DNA from: Vibrio tasmaniensis
Lineage (GTDB): Bacteria; Pseudomonadota; Gammaproteobacteria; Enterobacterales; Vibrionaceae
DNA: 64,000 bases
Direction of reading: 5' to 3'
Assembly: GCF_024347635.1 (NCBI RefSeq)
Contig: NZ_AP025510.1
Location: 682,001-746,000 of the forward strand
Positions 53,273 through 61,872 of the stretch are shown one piece after another (positions within the stretch are counted from its first letter, which is position 1; each line of letters begins with the position of its first letter). Both the position numbers and the translations under genes were made by a program. Below the pieces are notes generated by a model. The model ran no database searches, had not been told where the DNA came from, and saw only the letters and a list, made by a program, of their open reading frames with translations.

Positions 53273-54421
53273 TTAGATCGCCAAACCTGTAATTGCGCCA
53301 AACAACATAAACACACCCACTAACCCTACAATCGGGACCTTTACGGTTTTTAATAACCACACACCAACAATGATCAGAGCGAAGTCTATGCCGCTGCTCA
53401 CTGCGCTTGTGAAGATGGGTTGATACAGGGCCGCAAGCAATAGACCAACAACTGCTGCATTCACACCGGTAAGAGCACCTGCCACCAAAGGCTTGCTTGC
53501 AATCGCCTGCCAATTCTTCAGTACAGCCAGTAGCAATAAGAAACCCGGTAAGAACACGGCAATTGTTGCGAGCAGTGCGCCTGTAATTGGTGCCGATGGC
53601 ATTAAGACATAACCGAGGTAAGTCGCTAATGTAAACATCGGGCCAGGAACCGCTTGCGCAGCAGCATAGCCTGTTAGGAAGGTATCTTGAGACAGTTGGT
53701 CGCCAATACCATTCTGTAGCAGCGGAAGAACCACGTGACCGCCACCGAATACCAAACTGCCTGCTTGGTAAAATAACCCAAACACTTCGATGCCTTGAGA
53801 ATATGCACTGAACAGAGGTAAACCAACTAATAGTGCTACAAAAATAACAAGCGGCGTTATGGATATCTTATGTGTCGAAGGCGTTGTTTTTAAGTCTTGT
53901 GAGGTTAAAAATTTGCTGCCAATGATTGCTGCAAATAGGAGCACTAAGACTTGAGGCCAGATCCCAGGAATCAAAAGTAGAACAATAGCGGTGATCACAC
54001 ACAGTGCTGTTGCTACCTTTGATTGGCAAAAGTTTTTGTACATGCCGAAAGTGGCGTCAGCTACAACCACGACCGCGAGCAGCTTAAGTCCGTGGATGAT
54101 TGAAATGAAAAGCGGCGCTTCCAACAACTGGTTGCTCACTAAGGCCAATATCAACATTAGGATGACAGAAGGGGAGGTGAAGCCAACAAATGCGGCAATC
54201 GCACCGGTTAAGCCACCTTTTTTATAGCCAACTGCGAAGCCAACTTGGCTTGAGCCTGGACCCGGTAAAAATTGACTGAGGGCGACAATTTGCCCGTACT
54301 CTTCGTCGGATAACCAATTCAGTTTCTCAACAAAGGTTTTACGGAAGTAGCCAATATGTGCCGCTGGTCCACCAAAGCTAATCCAGCCAAGCCAGAAAAA
54401 GGTTTTAAAAATTGAAAGCAT
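53273..54421 (-). CDS. chrA: Chromate transporter, two-domain CHR type
   Basis: Inner-membrane protein of 382 residues made of two homologous halves. The first (about 1-170) has FFWLGWISFGGPAAHIGYFRK and FLPGPGSSQVGFAVG; the second (about 205-380) has FYQAGSLVFGGGHVVLPLL and AQAVPGPMFTLATYLG. These FGGP/FGGGH and PGP motifs define the CHR family, proposed to export chromate. Divergent from a LysR regulator. Confidence 0.9.
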   Translation of the reverse strand: MLSIFKTFFWLGWISFGGPAAHIGYFRKTFVEKLNWLSDEEYGQIVALSQFLPGPGSSQVGFAVGYKKGGLTGAIAAFVGFTSPSVILMLILALVSNQLLEAPLFISIIHGLKLLAVVVVADATFGMYKNFCQSKVATALCVITAIVLLLIPGIWPQVLVLLFAAIIGSKFLTSQDLKTTPSTHKISITPLVIFVALLVGLPLFSAYSQGIEVFGLFYQAGSLVFGGGHVVLPLLQNGIGDQLSQDTFLTGYAAAQAVPGPMFTLATYLGYVLMPSAPITGALLATIAVFLPGFLLLLAVLKNWQAIASKPLVAGALTGVNAAVVGLLLAALYQPIFTSAVSSGIDFALIIVGVWLLKTVKVPIVGLVGVFMLFGAITGLAI

Positions 54422-54521
54422 GATCGATTCCAGATAAATGTTTAGCGTAATTTAGGTGGAGTTGGACTATGATTCAAATTAATTATTTTAATTATAACTA
54501 TGAATAATATGGGATTGGTTT
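54422..54521. promoter_or_regulatory. chrA / LysR divergent promoter region
   Basis: 100 bases, extremely AT-rich. Several overlapping AATTA/TAATT elements give T-N11-A type patterns expected of LysR binding, but no single site is clear. Confidence 0.35.
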
Positions 54522-55451
54522 GTGGCTGATTTTAACTGGAAAGGAATTGACCTTAACTTATTGATTGCACTGCAAGCTCTATATAAAACAAACAGTGTTA
54601 GTAAGGCGGCAGAACGTTGTTATGTCAGCCAATCAGCGATGAGTCATAGCTTACAAAGATTGCGAAAGCTGTTTGATGATCCTTTATTTGAACGAGTTGG
54701 TAGCAAGATGGAAGCGACCGATCGAGCCATTGAATTATCAAGCACCGTTGATGCGTTGCTTAATACTATTCAATCCGAAGTTCTGTTGTCCAAAAGGTTT
54801 GAAGTTGATAGTTATAAAGGAAGTTGGAAGATCGGACTTACCGATTACGCAGAACGGATGTTTGGCCCAATGATCTTTGATTTTATTAAACAAGCTTCGC
54901 CAAACTCTCAAGTCGCATTTCTTAACGTTAATCGAACCAATTACCAGCAGGTATTTGAAGAGGCTAAGCTAGATATTGCGATCGGCAGTTTTGGTGAAGT
55001 GCCTAAATTGTATGGCACAGAACTTCTCTACACCGAGCAACATGTTTGCTTGCTAGATGAATCAGTGTTGGATGTTGAGTTGCCTATGTCACTGCAATCA
55101 TTTGTCTCTGTGGAGCACGCCTTAGTGTCTCCTAGTGGTGCCTTAAAAACGGCAGTTGATACTAAATTGTCTGAGTTGGGCTACACTAGAAAAGTGGCAA
55201 TTGCATCAAGCAACTTCTTAACGGTAAAACGATTGATCAGTGGCAGAAAGCTATTGTGCATTGTGCCTAAGTTAGTCGCTAGAAATGCCCCTAATGTCGA
55301 CAGTTCACTGATAGCCGTCACTCCGCCGATAGACGTCCCCGATTTTGATATACAGCTTGTTTATCGTAAGGGAAAACAATTAGACGACAAAAACACTCAC
55401 TTGAGGACAGTGATATCTCAAGCGGTTGAGATTGTCATTGCTGTTGAGTGA
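54522..55451 (+). CDS. LysR-family regulator, divergent from chrA
   Basis: A 309-residue LysR protein. HTH at about residues 20-45 (NSVSKAAERCYVSQSAMSHSLQRLRKLFDDPLFER), then the ligand-binding domain. GTG start with weak ribosome site; GVD-like spacing supports it as the HTH begins about 15 residues in. It probably controls chrA, with which it shares a promoter region. Its 3' end overlaps the PAP2 gene by 17 bases on the opposite strand. Confidence 0.85.
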   Translation: MADFNWKGIDLNLLIALQALYKTNSVSKAAERCYVSQSAMSHSLQRLRKLFDDPLFERVGSKMEATDRAIELSSTVDALLNTIQSEVLLSKRFEVDSYKGSWKIGLTDYAERMFGPMIFDFIKQASPNSQVAFLNVNRTNYQQVFEEAKLDIAIGSFGEVPKLYGTELLYTEQHVCLLDESVLDVELPMSLQSFVSVEHALVSPSGALKTAVDTKLSELGYTRKVAIASSNFLTVKRLISGRKLLCIVPKLVARNAPNVDSSLIAVTPPIDVPDFDIQLVYRKGKQLDDKNTHLRTVISQAVEIVIAVE

Positions 55452-56562
55452 TTGATGACGAGTTTCTTCTTAGCAAATAACCAATTAAGTGCCAAAGAGC
55501 AACTACCATTAGAGCGCCTATATACCCATCTATTGCGTAGTGCCACGCTAAGTGAACGGACCCAACTTGGACAAAGAAAGCGTAAACCCACGCAATATAT
55601 CCCCAGTTTTTGTTTAACCGGAATGTGGTCATAGCCATTAACACTGCGATTGTTACATGTAAACTTGGCATGGCGGTTATGCCCGTTCCTCTGCCTCTTA
55701 TTCCGGTCACATAGCTATCCCAAAGCATATCCTGTGCTGATAATGTCCATAAAGAAAATACACTTAGCTCAGTTATTTTATGGTTCTGCATATCCAGACG
55801 TTGCATTAATTCGAGGTAGAGGTCTTGATGATGGAAATGATGAAAGAACACGGGGCCAGCAGATGATAATAATGTTGCCATGACGTTTCCCAGAAGGAAC
55901 CACGAGACTAAAAAGGTGAGGATAAATTGGTTACGAAGTTGGTCATTTTTCCGATAGACAATGAAAAAAAGTAACATCCCCCACATAAGAAAAAACCACA
56001 AATTGTACAGAAAATTAATCACTAGAGTTGAAGCCGCATTAGGCAGGAAGAAATGTGTTATTTCCCATGGGGATACACCGAAGTGCAGCCACTTATCTAA
56101 GTGATAAAAGGTAAGATCCAGATAGTATGGATTGAAGTGAGGTATCAGTGATTTTATAAACGTATAGCTTGAGAATGAGATGTTTAAAACGAACATTAAC
56201 AAAACAAAATAAATAGGCTTGGATATAGGAAATAGCAGCGATGTCACTTTTTTTATTAACCGTATCGTTGGTTTTTTTTCTCGTTTAAACAATAAATAGC
56301 AATAGTAATACGTAGCCCAAACAGTAAAAGTGACATAGCAAATAGTAATCAAAACATCGATATAGCTATAGATATCATATTTCATATTCTCGGGAACAAA
56401 TATGTTGATGATTAAGGTAAACGGGGCAATGAATGCAACATAATACAAAATCAGTTTGTTTCTTCTGAATTCATGAAGTAAAGACGATAACAAGTTTGAT
56501 TGTTCTTTTTGAGGAGCGGGTTTGGCGGTGGTCGTCTCTGAATCCATATAGCCCTTCATCAA
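55435..56562 (-). CDS. PAP2-family membrane phosphatase/phosphotransferase
   Basis: A 375-residue membrane protein with about eight hydrophobic segments. The PAP2 active-site pieces are GRGTGITAMPSLHVTIA (near 295) and HLAWHYAIDGYIG (near 340), giving the conserved SLH and HxxxD catalytic pair; the layout resembles the inositolphosphotransferase/Aur1 branch. Likely acts on a lipid phosphate in the inner membrane. Opposite strand to the neighbouring LysR gene and apparently alone. Confidence 0.82.
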   Translation of the reverse strand: MMKGYMDSETTTAKPAPQKEQSNLLSSLLHEFRRNKLILYYVAFIAPFTLIINIFVPENMKYDIYSYIDVLITICYVTFTVWATYYYCYLLFKREKKPTIRLIKKVTSLLFPISKPIYFVLLMFVLNISFSSYTFIKSLIPHFNPYYLDLTFYHLDKWLHFGVSPWEITHFFLPNAASTLVINFLYNLWFFLMWGMLLFFIVYRKNDQLRNQFILTFLVSWFLLGNVMATLLSSAGPVFFHHFHHQDLYLELMQRLDMQNHKITELSVFSLWTLSAQDMLWDSYVTGIRGRGTGITAMPSLHVTIAVLMAMTTFRLNKNWGYIAWVYAFFVQVGSVHLAWHYAIDGYIGALMVVALWHLIGYLLRRNSSSITQQQ

Positions 56563-56686
56563 GATTTCCTATCATGATTAAAGGTTAGTTCATTTGAGTT
56601 GTTTTTCTACTTTTCGACCTTGTGTCCGGGGTAAAAATAAACGAAATAAATCCTTCCATTTTTCACAACCCGACTATACTTAATTT
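56563..56686. promoter_or_regulatory. Divergent promoter region with sigmaS-like -10
   Basis: Between the PAP2 gene (minus) and the small-RNA candidate (plus). ACTATACTTAA (around 56673-56683) matches the sigmaS extended -10 pattern closely. No strong -35 is present, as is common for RpoS promoters. Confidence 0.5.
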
Positions 56687-56831
56687 ACGACTAAAAGCAG
56701 TCGTAAAGAATAGGCTTTTTGATTTACCTAAGTAAAAAAATTGATTATATCCTAATGATATAGCTGAAAAAACTACCAGGCTAAACGGACTTAGTTGGTC
56801 TTAAAGCGCTAGCTCCCCCTAGCGCTTTTTC
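56687..56831 (+). ncRNA. Candidate small RNA, about 145 nt
   Basis: No reading frame. It starts near a perfect nine-pair hairpin TTTACGACT / AGTCGTAAA (56684-56707), continues with small hairpins TTTAC-CTAA-GTAAA (56723-56736) and TATATC-CTAAT-GATATA (56746-56762), and ends with a ten-pair terminator. A sigmaS-like -10 precedes it. No plus-strand gene lies within 1.2 kb upstream except the convergent LysR end, so the terminator needs its own transcript. Not recognised as a known Vibrio sRNA. Confidence 0.55.
56803..56831 (+). terminator. Terminator of the small-RNA candidate
   Basis: Perfect ten-base stem AAAGCGCTAG / CTAGCGCTTT, CTCCCC loop, then TTCTTTT. On the minus strand the tail is only TTT, so it points to a plus-strand transcript. 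Confidence 0.9.
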
Positions 56832-56966
56832 TTTTGTTCTAAGTTAGCTCTAATCTCTTAGGTGTTTACAGGTTTGAGTTGTTTAATCTCGATTTAGAAC
56901 AGTTAACGGTCGAGCTCACTGACTAAGTGCAACAAGCCATGTAGACCGACAAATTATGAGTATCAA
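56832..56966. other. Gap after the small-RNA candidate
   Basis: 135 bases up to the end of the convergent GGCT-like gene. No gene, repeat or clear terminator was recognised. Confidence 0.5.
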
Positions 56967-57521
56967 CTAGCTACGAACGGTCAGTATCAAGCCATCAATT
57001 ACACTGTGGTGGTGCTCAGAAACCCCAGCAAGGTTGCCGTATTTCGGCTGGTGGCGATCATTTTCTAATGGATGGTGCCAACCTTGTGTATGTTCCACAA
57101 AGTGCGCTGCAAAGCTTTCAGACACCTCTAAGCATCCTGCCATGACAGTATCAACATAGGTTTGAACGATAGGGCTGTTTTCACAAGGCGCTTCGATTTC
57201 GTCTTTGATGTATACCCAGATCGATTGATCCGCTTTAAACTCGGTTTGGCTCTCTATCTGATCGTTTCTTAACTCAATTCGGTGATAACCACGCTCACGA
57301 CGATCGAATTCAGCCAACGCAACATCATCGACTTCAAGCAAGACACCATTCACTTGTCCGTCACCAAGATTGACGATCAAGGGTGACAAAACATAGCTGT
57401 CATCGATCTTACTCCAGTGACGAACTAGGCCGTGCACTATCGCAGGAATCGCTTGTCCTGTTTGACCTGTGAGTTGACGAGAAGAGGAGTTGATCAAGCT
57501 ACCATAACCAAAAATATACAT
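56967..57521 (-). CDS. Gamma-glutamylcyclotransferase-like protein
   Basis: A 184-residue GGCT/AIG2-fold protein. The N-terminus YIFGYGSLINSSSR has the conserved YGSL phosphate/substrate loop, and FDRRERGYHRIEL supplies the likely catalytic glutamate. The family includes glutathione-degrading cyclotransferases; a role in glutathione or peptide turnover is possible but not established. Transcribed alone. Confidence 0.82.
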   Translation of the reverse strand: MYIFGYGSLINSSSRQLTGQTGQAIPAIVHGLVRHWSKIDDSYVLSPLIVNLGDGQVNGVLLEVDDVALAEFDRRERGYHRIELRNDQIESQTEFKADQSIWVYIKDEIEAPCENSPIVQTYVDTVMAGCLEVSESFAAHFVEHTQGWHHPLENDRHQPKYGNLAGVSEHHHSVIDGLILTVRS

Positions 57522-57822
57522 CGCGTTCCCTGTCTGTTCTTTTGTATTTGAGACTAGTCTTACTATATGTTTGGCTTCATCAAATGTCAGTAGTTTTTTA
57601 TTTTACACACCTTCGAGTCTAAATGACTTTCTGTAATGTGTTTAATTGACACTTTTTTGATGTCTAAATACACCTTGTTGCTTGTTTTTATTGGTTTTAT
57701 ATCTTTGGCGTGTTTCATGCATTGTGTTAGGCAATATTGCGGTGATGATTACTGCACCTTGAATTTGGCTATTGGTAGCAATTCAATATAAGCCACACTT
57801 GGCTTGTTATCTGAAATGAGGA
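57522..57822 (+). promoter_or_regulatory. Upstream region of nnrS
   Basis: A 301-base gap without a gene. AAATACACCTT (57666-57676) resembles an NsrR half-site, and TTCATGCATTG (57714-57724) is a poorer one. No good sigma70 pair was found. NsrR is the known NO-responsive repressor of nnrS in several gammaproteobacteria; control here is only suggested. Confidence 0.3.
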
Positions 57823-59013
57823 ATGAGTTTGTTAAATATCACAGATAAAAGCGTAGAAGATGCGATTCCAGCTTATCTTCGTTTAGGTTTTCGACCTTTC
57901 TTCTTTCTAGGCAGCCTCTATGCCGTGATTGCTATCGTCGCTTGGGTTGTCATGTTCCAAAATGGTCAGCCTGAAGTGTTAAAAGTGCCCGCGCTTTGGT
58001 GGCACGTACATGAAATGCTGTTTGGTTTTTCTATGGCGATTGTGGTTGGTTTTGTTTTAACCGCCGTGCAAACGTGGACGGGAGTCAACGGAACCAAACA
58101 TTATCAATTAGCTGCGCTCGTTGGTTTGTGGCTAGCGCCTCGTATTCTATTTTGGACACCGGCTCCGTTGTGGCTGATCTCTTCGATTGAAGCGCTGTTC
58201 TTAATCTTCGCGGCTTACGAGATTGGTTTCCGTGTCGTGAAGTCGAAAGGTTGGAAGAACCTGTTCTTCGTACCGCTATTTATATTGGCTATCGTCGCCA
58301 ACTTTGCTAGTTATGCGACTATTAAAGGCATGCCTCCATTCCCATCGTCTGCAGTATGGCACGCAATGTTATGGTGGTTTACCTTGCTTCTATCTGTAAT
58401 GGGTGGGCGAGTTATCCCGTTCTTCACGGCCCGTCGTTTTGACTTTGAAAAAGCACAACCACTGGTTTGGTTGGAATGGCTAGCGAACCTGCCTTTGGTT
58501 GGATTGTTTGTCTTGAGCTTCTTCCCGTTGACCTTTGCTCAAGTTGGCAACGAGTTGATGGTGTTTACAGGTGTGACTCAGTTGGTGCGCTTTATTCGCT
58601 GGAAGCCTTGGACAACGTTGTCTGAGCCTTTGGTGTGGTCACTGCATGCGGCTTATTTGTGTATTCCCTTGAGTTTGTTGCTGAGAGGCTTGTTAGACAA
58701 CCCGTTCGCGAGCCATAACATGCTGCACCTGTTTGCGATTGGCGGTTTGAGTGGACTGATTCTTGCGATGATCACACGTGTGACCATGGGACACACAGGT
58801 CGTGCTATCTATAAAGGGCCAAGTATGGCTTTAGCGTTCTCGGCTATTTTTATTGCGGCTTTGGTTCGCAGTGTAGGTGTGACATTCTTCCCAGCGTATT
58901 TATTTGAGATGGTCAACATCAGTGCGGGTTTATGGACGTTAGCATTCGGGTTGTTTATCTGGAAGTTCGGCATGATGCTTTTAACGCCAAGAGTGGATGG
59001 CCACCCAGGCTAA
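57823..59013 (+). CDS. nnrS: NnrS family haem/copper membrane protein
   Basis: A 396-residue inner-membrane protein with about 12 hydrophobic segments. Conserved histidine-bearing segments WWHVHEMLFGFSMAIVVGF (near 61-80) and MLHLFAIGGLSGLILAMITRVTMGHTGR (near 305) are diagnostic for NnrS, which protects against nitric-oxide and nitrosative stress, probably through metal/haem. ATG preceded by GAGG. Single-gene unit with its own terminator. Confidence 0.93.
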   Translation: MSLLNITDKSVEDAIPAYLRLGFRPFFFLGSLYAVIAIVAWVVMFQNGQPEVLKVPALWWHVHEMLFGFSMAIVVGFVLTAVQTWTGVNGTKHYQLAALVGLWLAPRILFWTPAPLWLISSIEALFLIFAAYEIGFRVVKSKGWKNLFFVPLFILAIVANFASYATIKGMPPFPSSAVWHAMLWWFTLLLSVMGGRVIPFFTARRFDFEKAQPLVWLEWLANLPLVGLFVLSFFPLTFAQVGNELMVFTGVTQLVRFIRWKPWTTLSEPLVWSLHAAYLCIPLSLLLRGLLDNPFASHNMLHLFAIGGLSGLILAMITRVTMGHTGRAIYKGPSMALAFSAIFIAALVRSVGVTFFPAYLFEMVNISAGLWTLAFGLFIWKFGMMLLTPRVDGHPG

Positions 59014-59040
59014 GCGTATTGATTTTCGAATCCATTTTGA

Positions 59041-59068
59041 AAGGGAAGCACTGAGCTTCCCTTTTTTT
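59041..59068 (+). terminator. Intrinsic terminator after nnrS
   Basis: Nine-base stem AAGGGAAGC / GCTTCCCTT, ACTGA loop, then Ts. Confidence 0.9.
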
Positions 59069-59362
59069 ATCGCAGCAAGTTATTGCTTTAATTTATCTCT
59101 GTTTGAGCACAGTCCATTTCATTGTTGTCGATAAAATAACAAAGAATTTGATGGTGAATCGGAGAGTTACGAACCAATTGAAATCAGGTACAAACGATTT
59201 GCAGCATTGGAGTGTGATCCGCTGCAAATATTTGCAGCAATATTCATTGATTTGTGCTCTAATACCGCGCTTACCAAGGGATGGTGTTAAAAGATGCTCA
59301 CTTAGATGGAGTTATCAAAGTTGACCGATCCCTTAATGATCTCCCTTAGGAAAAAATAGAAC
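59069..59362 (+). promoter_or_regulatory. Regulatory region upstream of the DUF3622 gene, with 18-base palindrome
   Basis: A perfect palindrome GCTGCAAAT|ATTTGCAGC lies at 59221-59238; an extra direct half-site ATTTGCAGC sits at 59197-59205, 15 bases before it. Such a dyad plus half-site is typical of a repressor operator. A 73-codon open frame crosses it but has no ribosome site or likeness. Confidence 0.55.
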
Positions 59363-59680
59363 ATGTCTAAGAACAAAAAATTTGATATTCGCCTTACAGA
59401 AAAACGCAACGGCTGGTGTGCAGAAATTACTCGTCAAGTTACGTCTCGCAGCACAACAGTATCTAAGCGTGAGTCTGGTTTCGAAACTGAAGCTCTAGCA
59501 CAAGAGTGGGCAGAGAAAGAGCTAGCATCTTTCATCGCAAACCAAGCTGAACGTAACGAGCGTAAATCAGAGCAGCGTAAAGAGCGTGACGAACTACGTC
59601 ATACTAAAGAGCTTAAAGCTGAGCAAGCACGTGAAGCACGCGCAAAAGCTCGTGAAGAAGAGCAAGAAGACGCTGAGTAA
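59363..59680 (+). CDS. DUF3622-family protein
   Basis: A 105-residue highly charged protein. An N-terminal compact part (FDIRLTEKRNGWCAEITRQVTSRSTTVSKRESGF...) is followed by a long Lys/Arg/Glu-rich helix (about 60-105). This is the DUF3622 layout, common in Vibrio. Optimised codons suggest strong expression. Function unknown. Own terminator downstream. Confidence 0.85.
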   Translation: MSKNKKFDIRLTEKRNGWCAEITRQVTSRSTTVSKRESGFETEALAQEWAEKELASFIANQAERNERKSEQRKERDELRHTKELKAEQAREARAKAREEEQEDAE

Positions 59681-59734
59681 TCCAGCGCTTAATTAATTTA
59701 CAGGTTCCTTAATTTTAAGATAAGGGACAAGTAA

Positions 59735-59789
59735 AAAAAGCCCCAATATAACTTTTTTCTTTCTAGTCAAAAGTATATTGGGGCTTTTT
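59735..59789 (+). terminator. Intrinsic terminator after the DUF3622 gene
   Basis: Sixteen-base arms AAAAAGCCCCAATATA / TATATTGGGGCTTTTT around a 23-base loop. Confidence 0.88.
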
Positions 59790-59854
59790 AGTTTGTGGCG
59801 TTTATTTTCGAAAATGTAGCCACTTCTTGCTAGTGACTACATGTCATTCATTGA

Positions 59855-60901
59855 TTAGTTGTTAAGCGCCGTTAGCCAATCATCTTCCGCTACTTCTTCA
59901 ATATAGCTCTCAACTGATTGTCCCACTTCATCGTCATCTTGTTTGAAGTAAGCAATGTGGAATACTGCGTCACCTTCGTTTACCAACGGTAGAGTTTGTT
60001 GGCCAATCACGATACCTCCTTTGGTTGTGATCACTTGGCCTTCTTGGTGACCCAACGGAGAGCTGATGTAAGCCAGGGTTTGCCCTGCTTCAACTTGTTC
60101 GCCAAGTCTTACCATGTTACGCAAAATACCGTCTGATTCAGCGCGGATCCAGCTGGTGGATTTACTCAATACTGGCTCTGGTAACTTCTTGCGGTTAGGG
60201 CGTAGCATGCCGATTTCTTTCATCACTTGATGCACGCCAAGGTAACCCGCGCGAATCGCTAGGTGATCAAAACGCAGCGCTTCACCACCTTCGTAAGTTA
60301 ATACAGGGATACCCAATTTTTCCGCTTCGCTACGAAGTGACCCGTCACGCAGTGGAGAATCAATGATCACTGGTGTTGCGAACGCTTTTGCGATGCGCAA
60401 TGTTTCTGGGTTCGACAGGTTTGCACGGATCTGTGGCAAGTTAGTACGGTGAATCGCACCTGTGTGTAGATCTAAAATAAAATCACAGTGCTTCGCCACA
60501 TTCTCAAAAAAGGTGTAAGCGATGCGTGATGTTAGCGATCCTTTCTCACTGCCAGGGAAGCAACGGTTTAGGTCACGACGGTCTGGTAGGTAACGAGATT
60601 TATGGATAAAACCAAACACGTTGACGATTGGCACAACAATCAAGGTACCTTTCAGTTTCTTTGGATCAATCGCATTGGTCAGTTGTCGTGCAATCTCAAC
60701 ACCGTTTAGCTCATCGCCGTGGATAGCCGCATTTACCATCAGTGTTGGGCCTGCTTGGCGACCGTGAATAATTTCAATCGGGATCGAAAGTGGAGAGTGC
60801 GTGTAAAGCTGAGCCGCTTGCAGTTCAATCTCCATTCGCTGTCCTGGCTGAACAGTATAACCAAGTAATTCGAATGGTTGATTAGGTTTTAGTCTTGCCA
60901 T
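59855..60901 (-). CDS. Succinylglutamate desuccinylase/aspartoacylase-family protein
   Basis: M14-type zinc deacylase, 348 residues. The ligands are in NAAIHGDELNGVEI (HxxE) and DLHTGAIHRTN (second His), with YEGGEALRFD later as the catalytic glutamate region. A C-terminal beta-rich domain (about 250-325) resembles a lipoyl/HlyD-like fold. Substrate not known; AstE itself is smaller and sits in an ast operon, absent here. Confidence 0.88.
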   Translation of the reverse strand: MARLKPNQPFELLGYTVQPGQRMEIELQAAQLYTHSPLSIPIEIIHGRQAGPTLMVNAAIHGDELNGVEIARQLTNAIDPKKLKGTLIVVPIVNVFGFIHKSRYLPDRRDLNRCFPGSEKGSLTSRIAYTFFENVAKHCDFILDLHTGAIHRTNLPQIRANLSNPETLRIAKAFATPVIIDSPLRDGSLRSEAEKLGIPVLTYEGGEALRFDHLAIRAGYLGVHQVMKEIGMLRPNRKKLPEPVLSKSTSWIRAESDGILRNMVRLGEQVEAGQTLAYISSPLGHQEGQVITTKGGIVIGQQTLPLVNEGDAVFHIAYFKQDDDEVGQSVESYIEEVAEDDWLTALNN

Positions 60902-61161
60902 TTAGGTTGTTCTCAACATGGTGATAATTCGTTAACACGGAATGTACCAATCGTTGATTTTTAGTACGAATCAATCGGTTTACGGTGACGACAAAAGTTT
61001 TCTATGGAGTTGTCTATAAACAAGTTTCCAGTTTTAATTTGACTCATTATAGGGTGTTTCAAATTGTGGTTTTTCTGACAGTACACTGATATTTGTCATT
61101 TGGTTGGTTGCTATTATCCATCGCCATTTTTTGGCGGCCAAATTCAAATATCGAGATGAAA

Positions 61162-61701
61162 ATGAAAAAAACAATTTCAAAAGTTGTAGCACTAGCTGTG
61201 GTATCTGTTGCTTTATCTGGCTGTGTTGGTAGCAACGCAGTAACGGGTTACCTAATGAAGTTCAACCTTAAAGCCGTTGATAACCGTTACGCTCGTGGTG
61301 GTTTGAACATATTGCTTGCACCGGCTTACGGTCTAACAGTTGCAGCTGATTACTTGGTATTCAACTCACTAGAGTTCTGGACGGGCAGCAACCCACTAAC
61401 AGGTGCACCGCATATATTTGATACTAAGATTGATACTTACCTTGATATCAACCATCAGCTTGATAAGTCACTTACTGAAGCGCCAGTGGGTCCTATTACG
61501 AGTGCTGATATGATTGAGAAAGGTCAAATGCAGCAGATCGACGAAAACACGATCCAAATGGACATCACTTACCAGTCTGGTGAGCGTGCGACATTGATCG
61601 GAGTTCGTGATGGTGAGATGGTGACATACTTCATCGACGGCGAAGTCGTGGCACAAACTTCAATTGATGAGTTAGAAAGCTACGCGGCTTCACGCGCTTA
61701 A
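61162..61701 (+). CDS. DUF3332-family lipoprotein
   Basis: A 179-residue lipoprotein with lipobox LSGC (Cys near 21). The mature part includes RGGLNILLAPAYGLTVAADYLVFNSLEFW, typical of DUF3332 proteins of Vibrio, and a C-terminal beta-rich region. Start ATG at 61162 has GAG seven bases upstream; another in-frame ATG is two codons before. A longer frame upstream has no signal-peptide logic. Function unknown. Confidence 0.82.
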   Translation: MKKTISKVVALAVVSVALSGCVGSNAVTGYLMKFNLKAVDNRYARGGLNILLAPAYGLTVAADYLVFNSLEFWTGSNPLTGAPHIFDTKIDTYLDINHQLDKSLTEAPVGPITSADMIEKGQMQQIDENTIQMDITYQSGERATLIGVRDGEMVTYFIDGEVVAQTSIDELESYAASRA

Positions 61702-61745
61702 TTGTTTATTTAGTCACAAGTACATAGCTACAAAGGTTGGATACA

Positions 61746-61774
61746 AAAACAGGTACTCATTGAGTACCTGTTTT
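61746..61774. terminator. Terminator between the DUF3332 gene and pepD
   Basis: Perfect 13-base stem AAAACAGGTACTC / GAGTACCTGTTTT with ATT loop and ATTTTG tail; A-rich flank also suits the converging pepD transcript. Confidence 0.88.
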
Positions 61775-61872
61775 ATTTTGTGTCTATAAACGGTGTTTAC
61801 TGAAAAGTGCTATTTAGTGAAGAGCCCTATTTATTGGAAACACCATTTATTGAACATACATAGCTTACCGAA

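Noticed and set aside
59103..59324. 73-codon open frame upstream of the DUF3622 gene
   Set aside because: No ribosome site, unusual composition and it crosses an operator-like palindrome; better explained as regulatory DNA.
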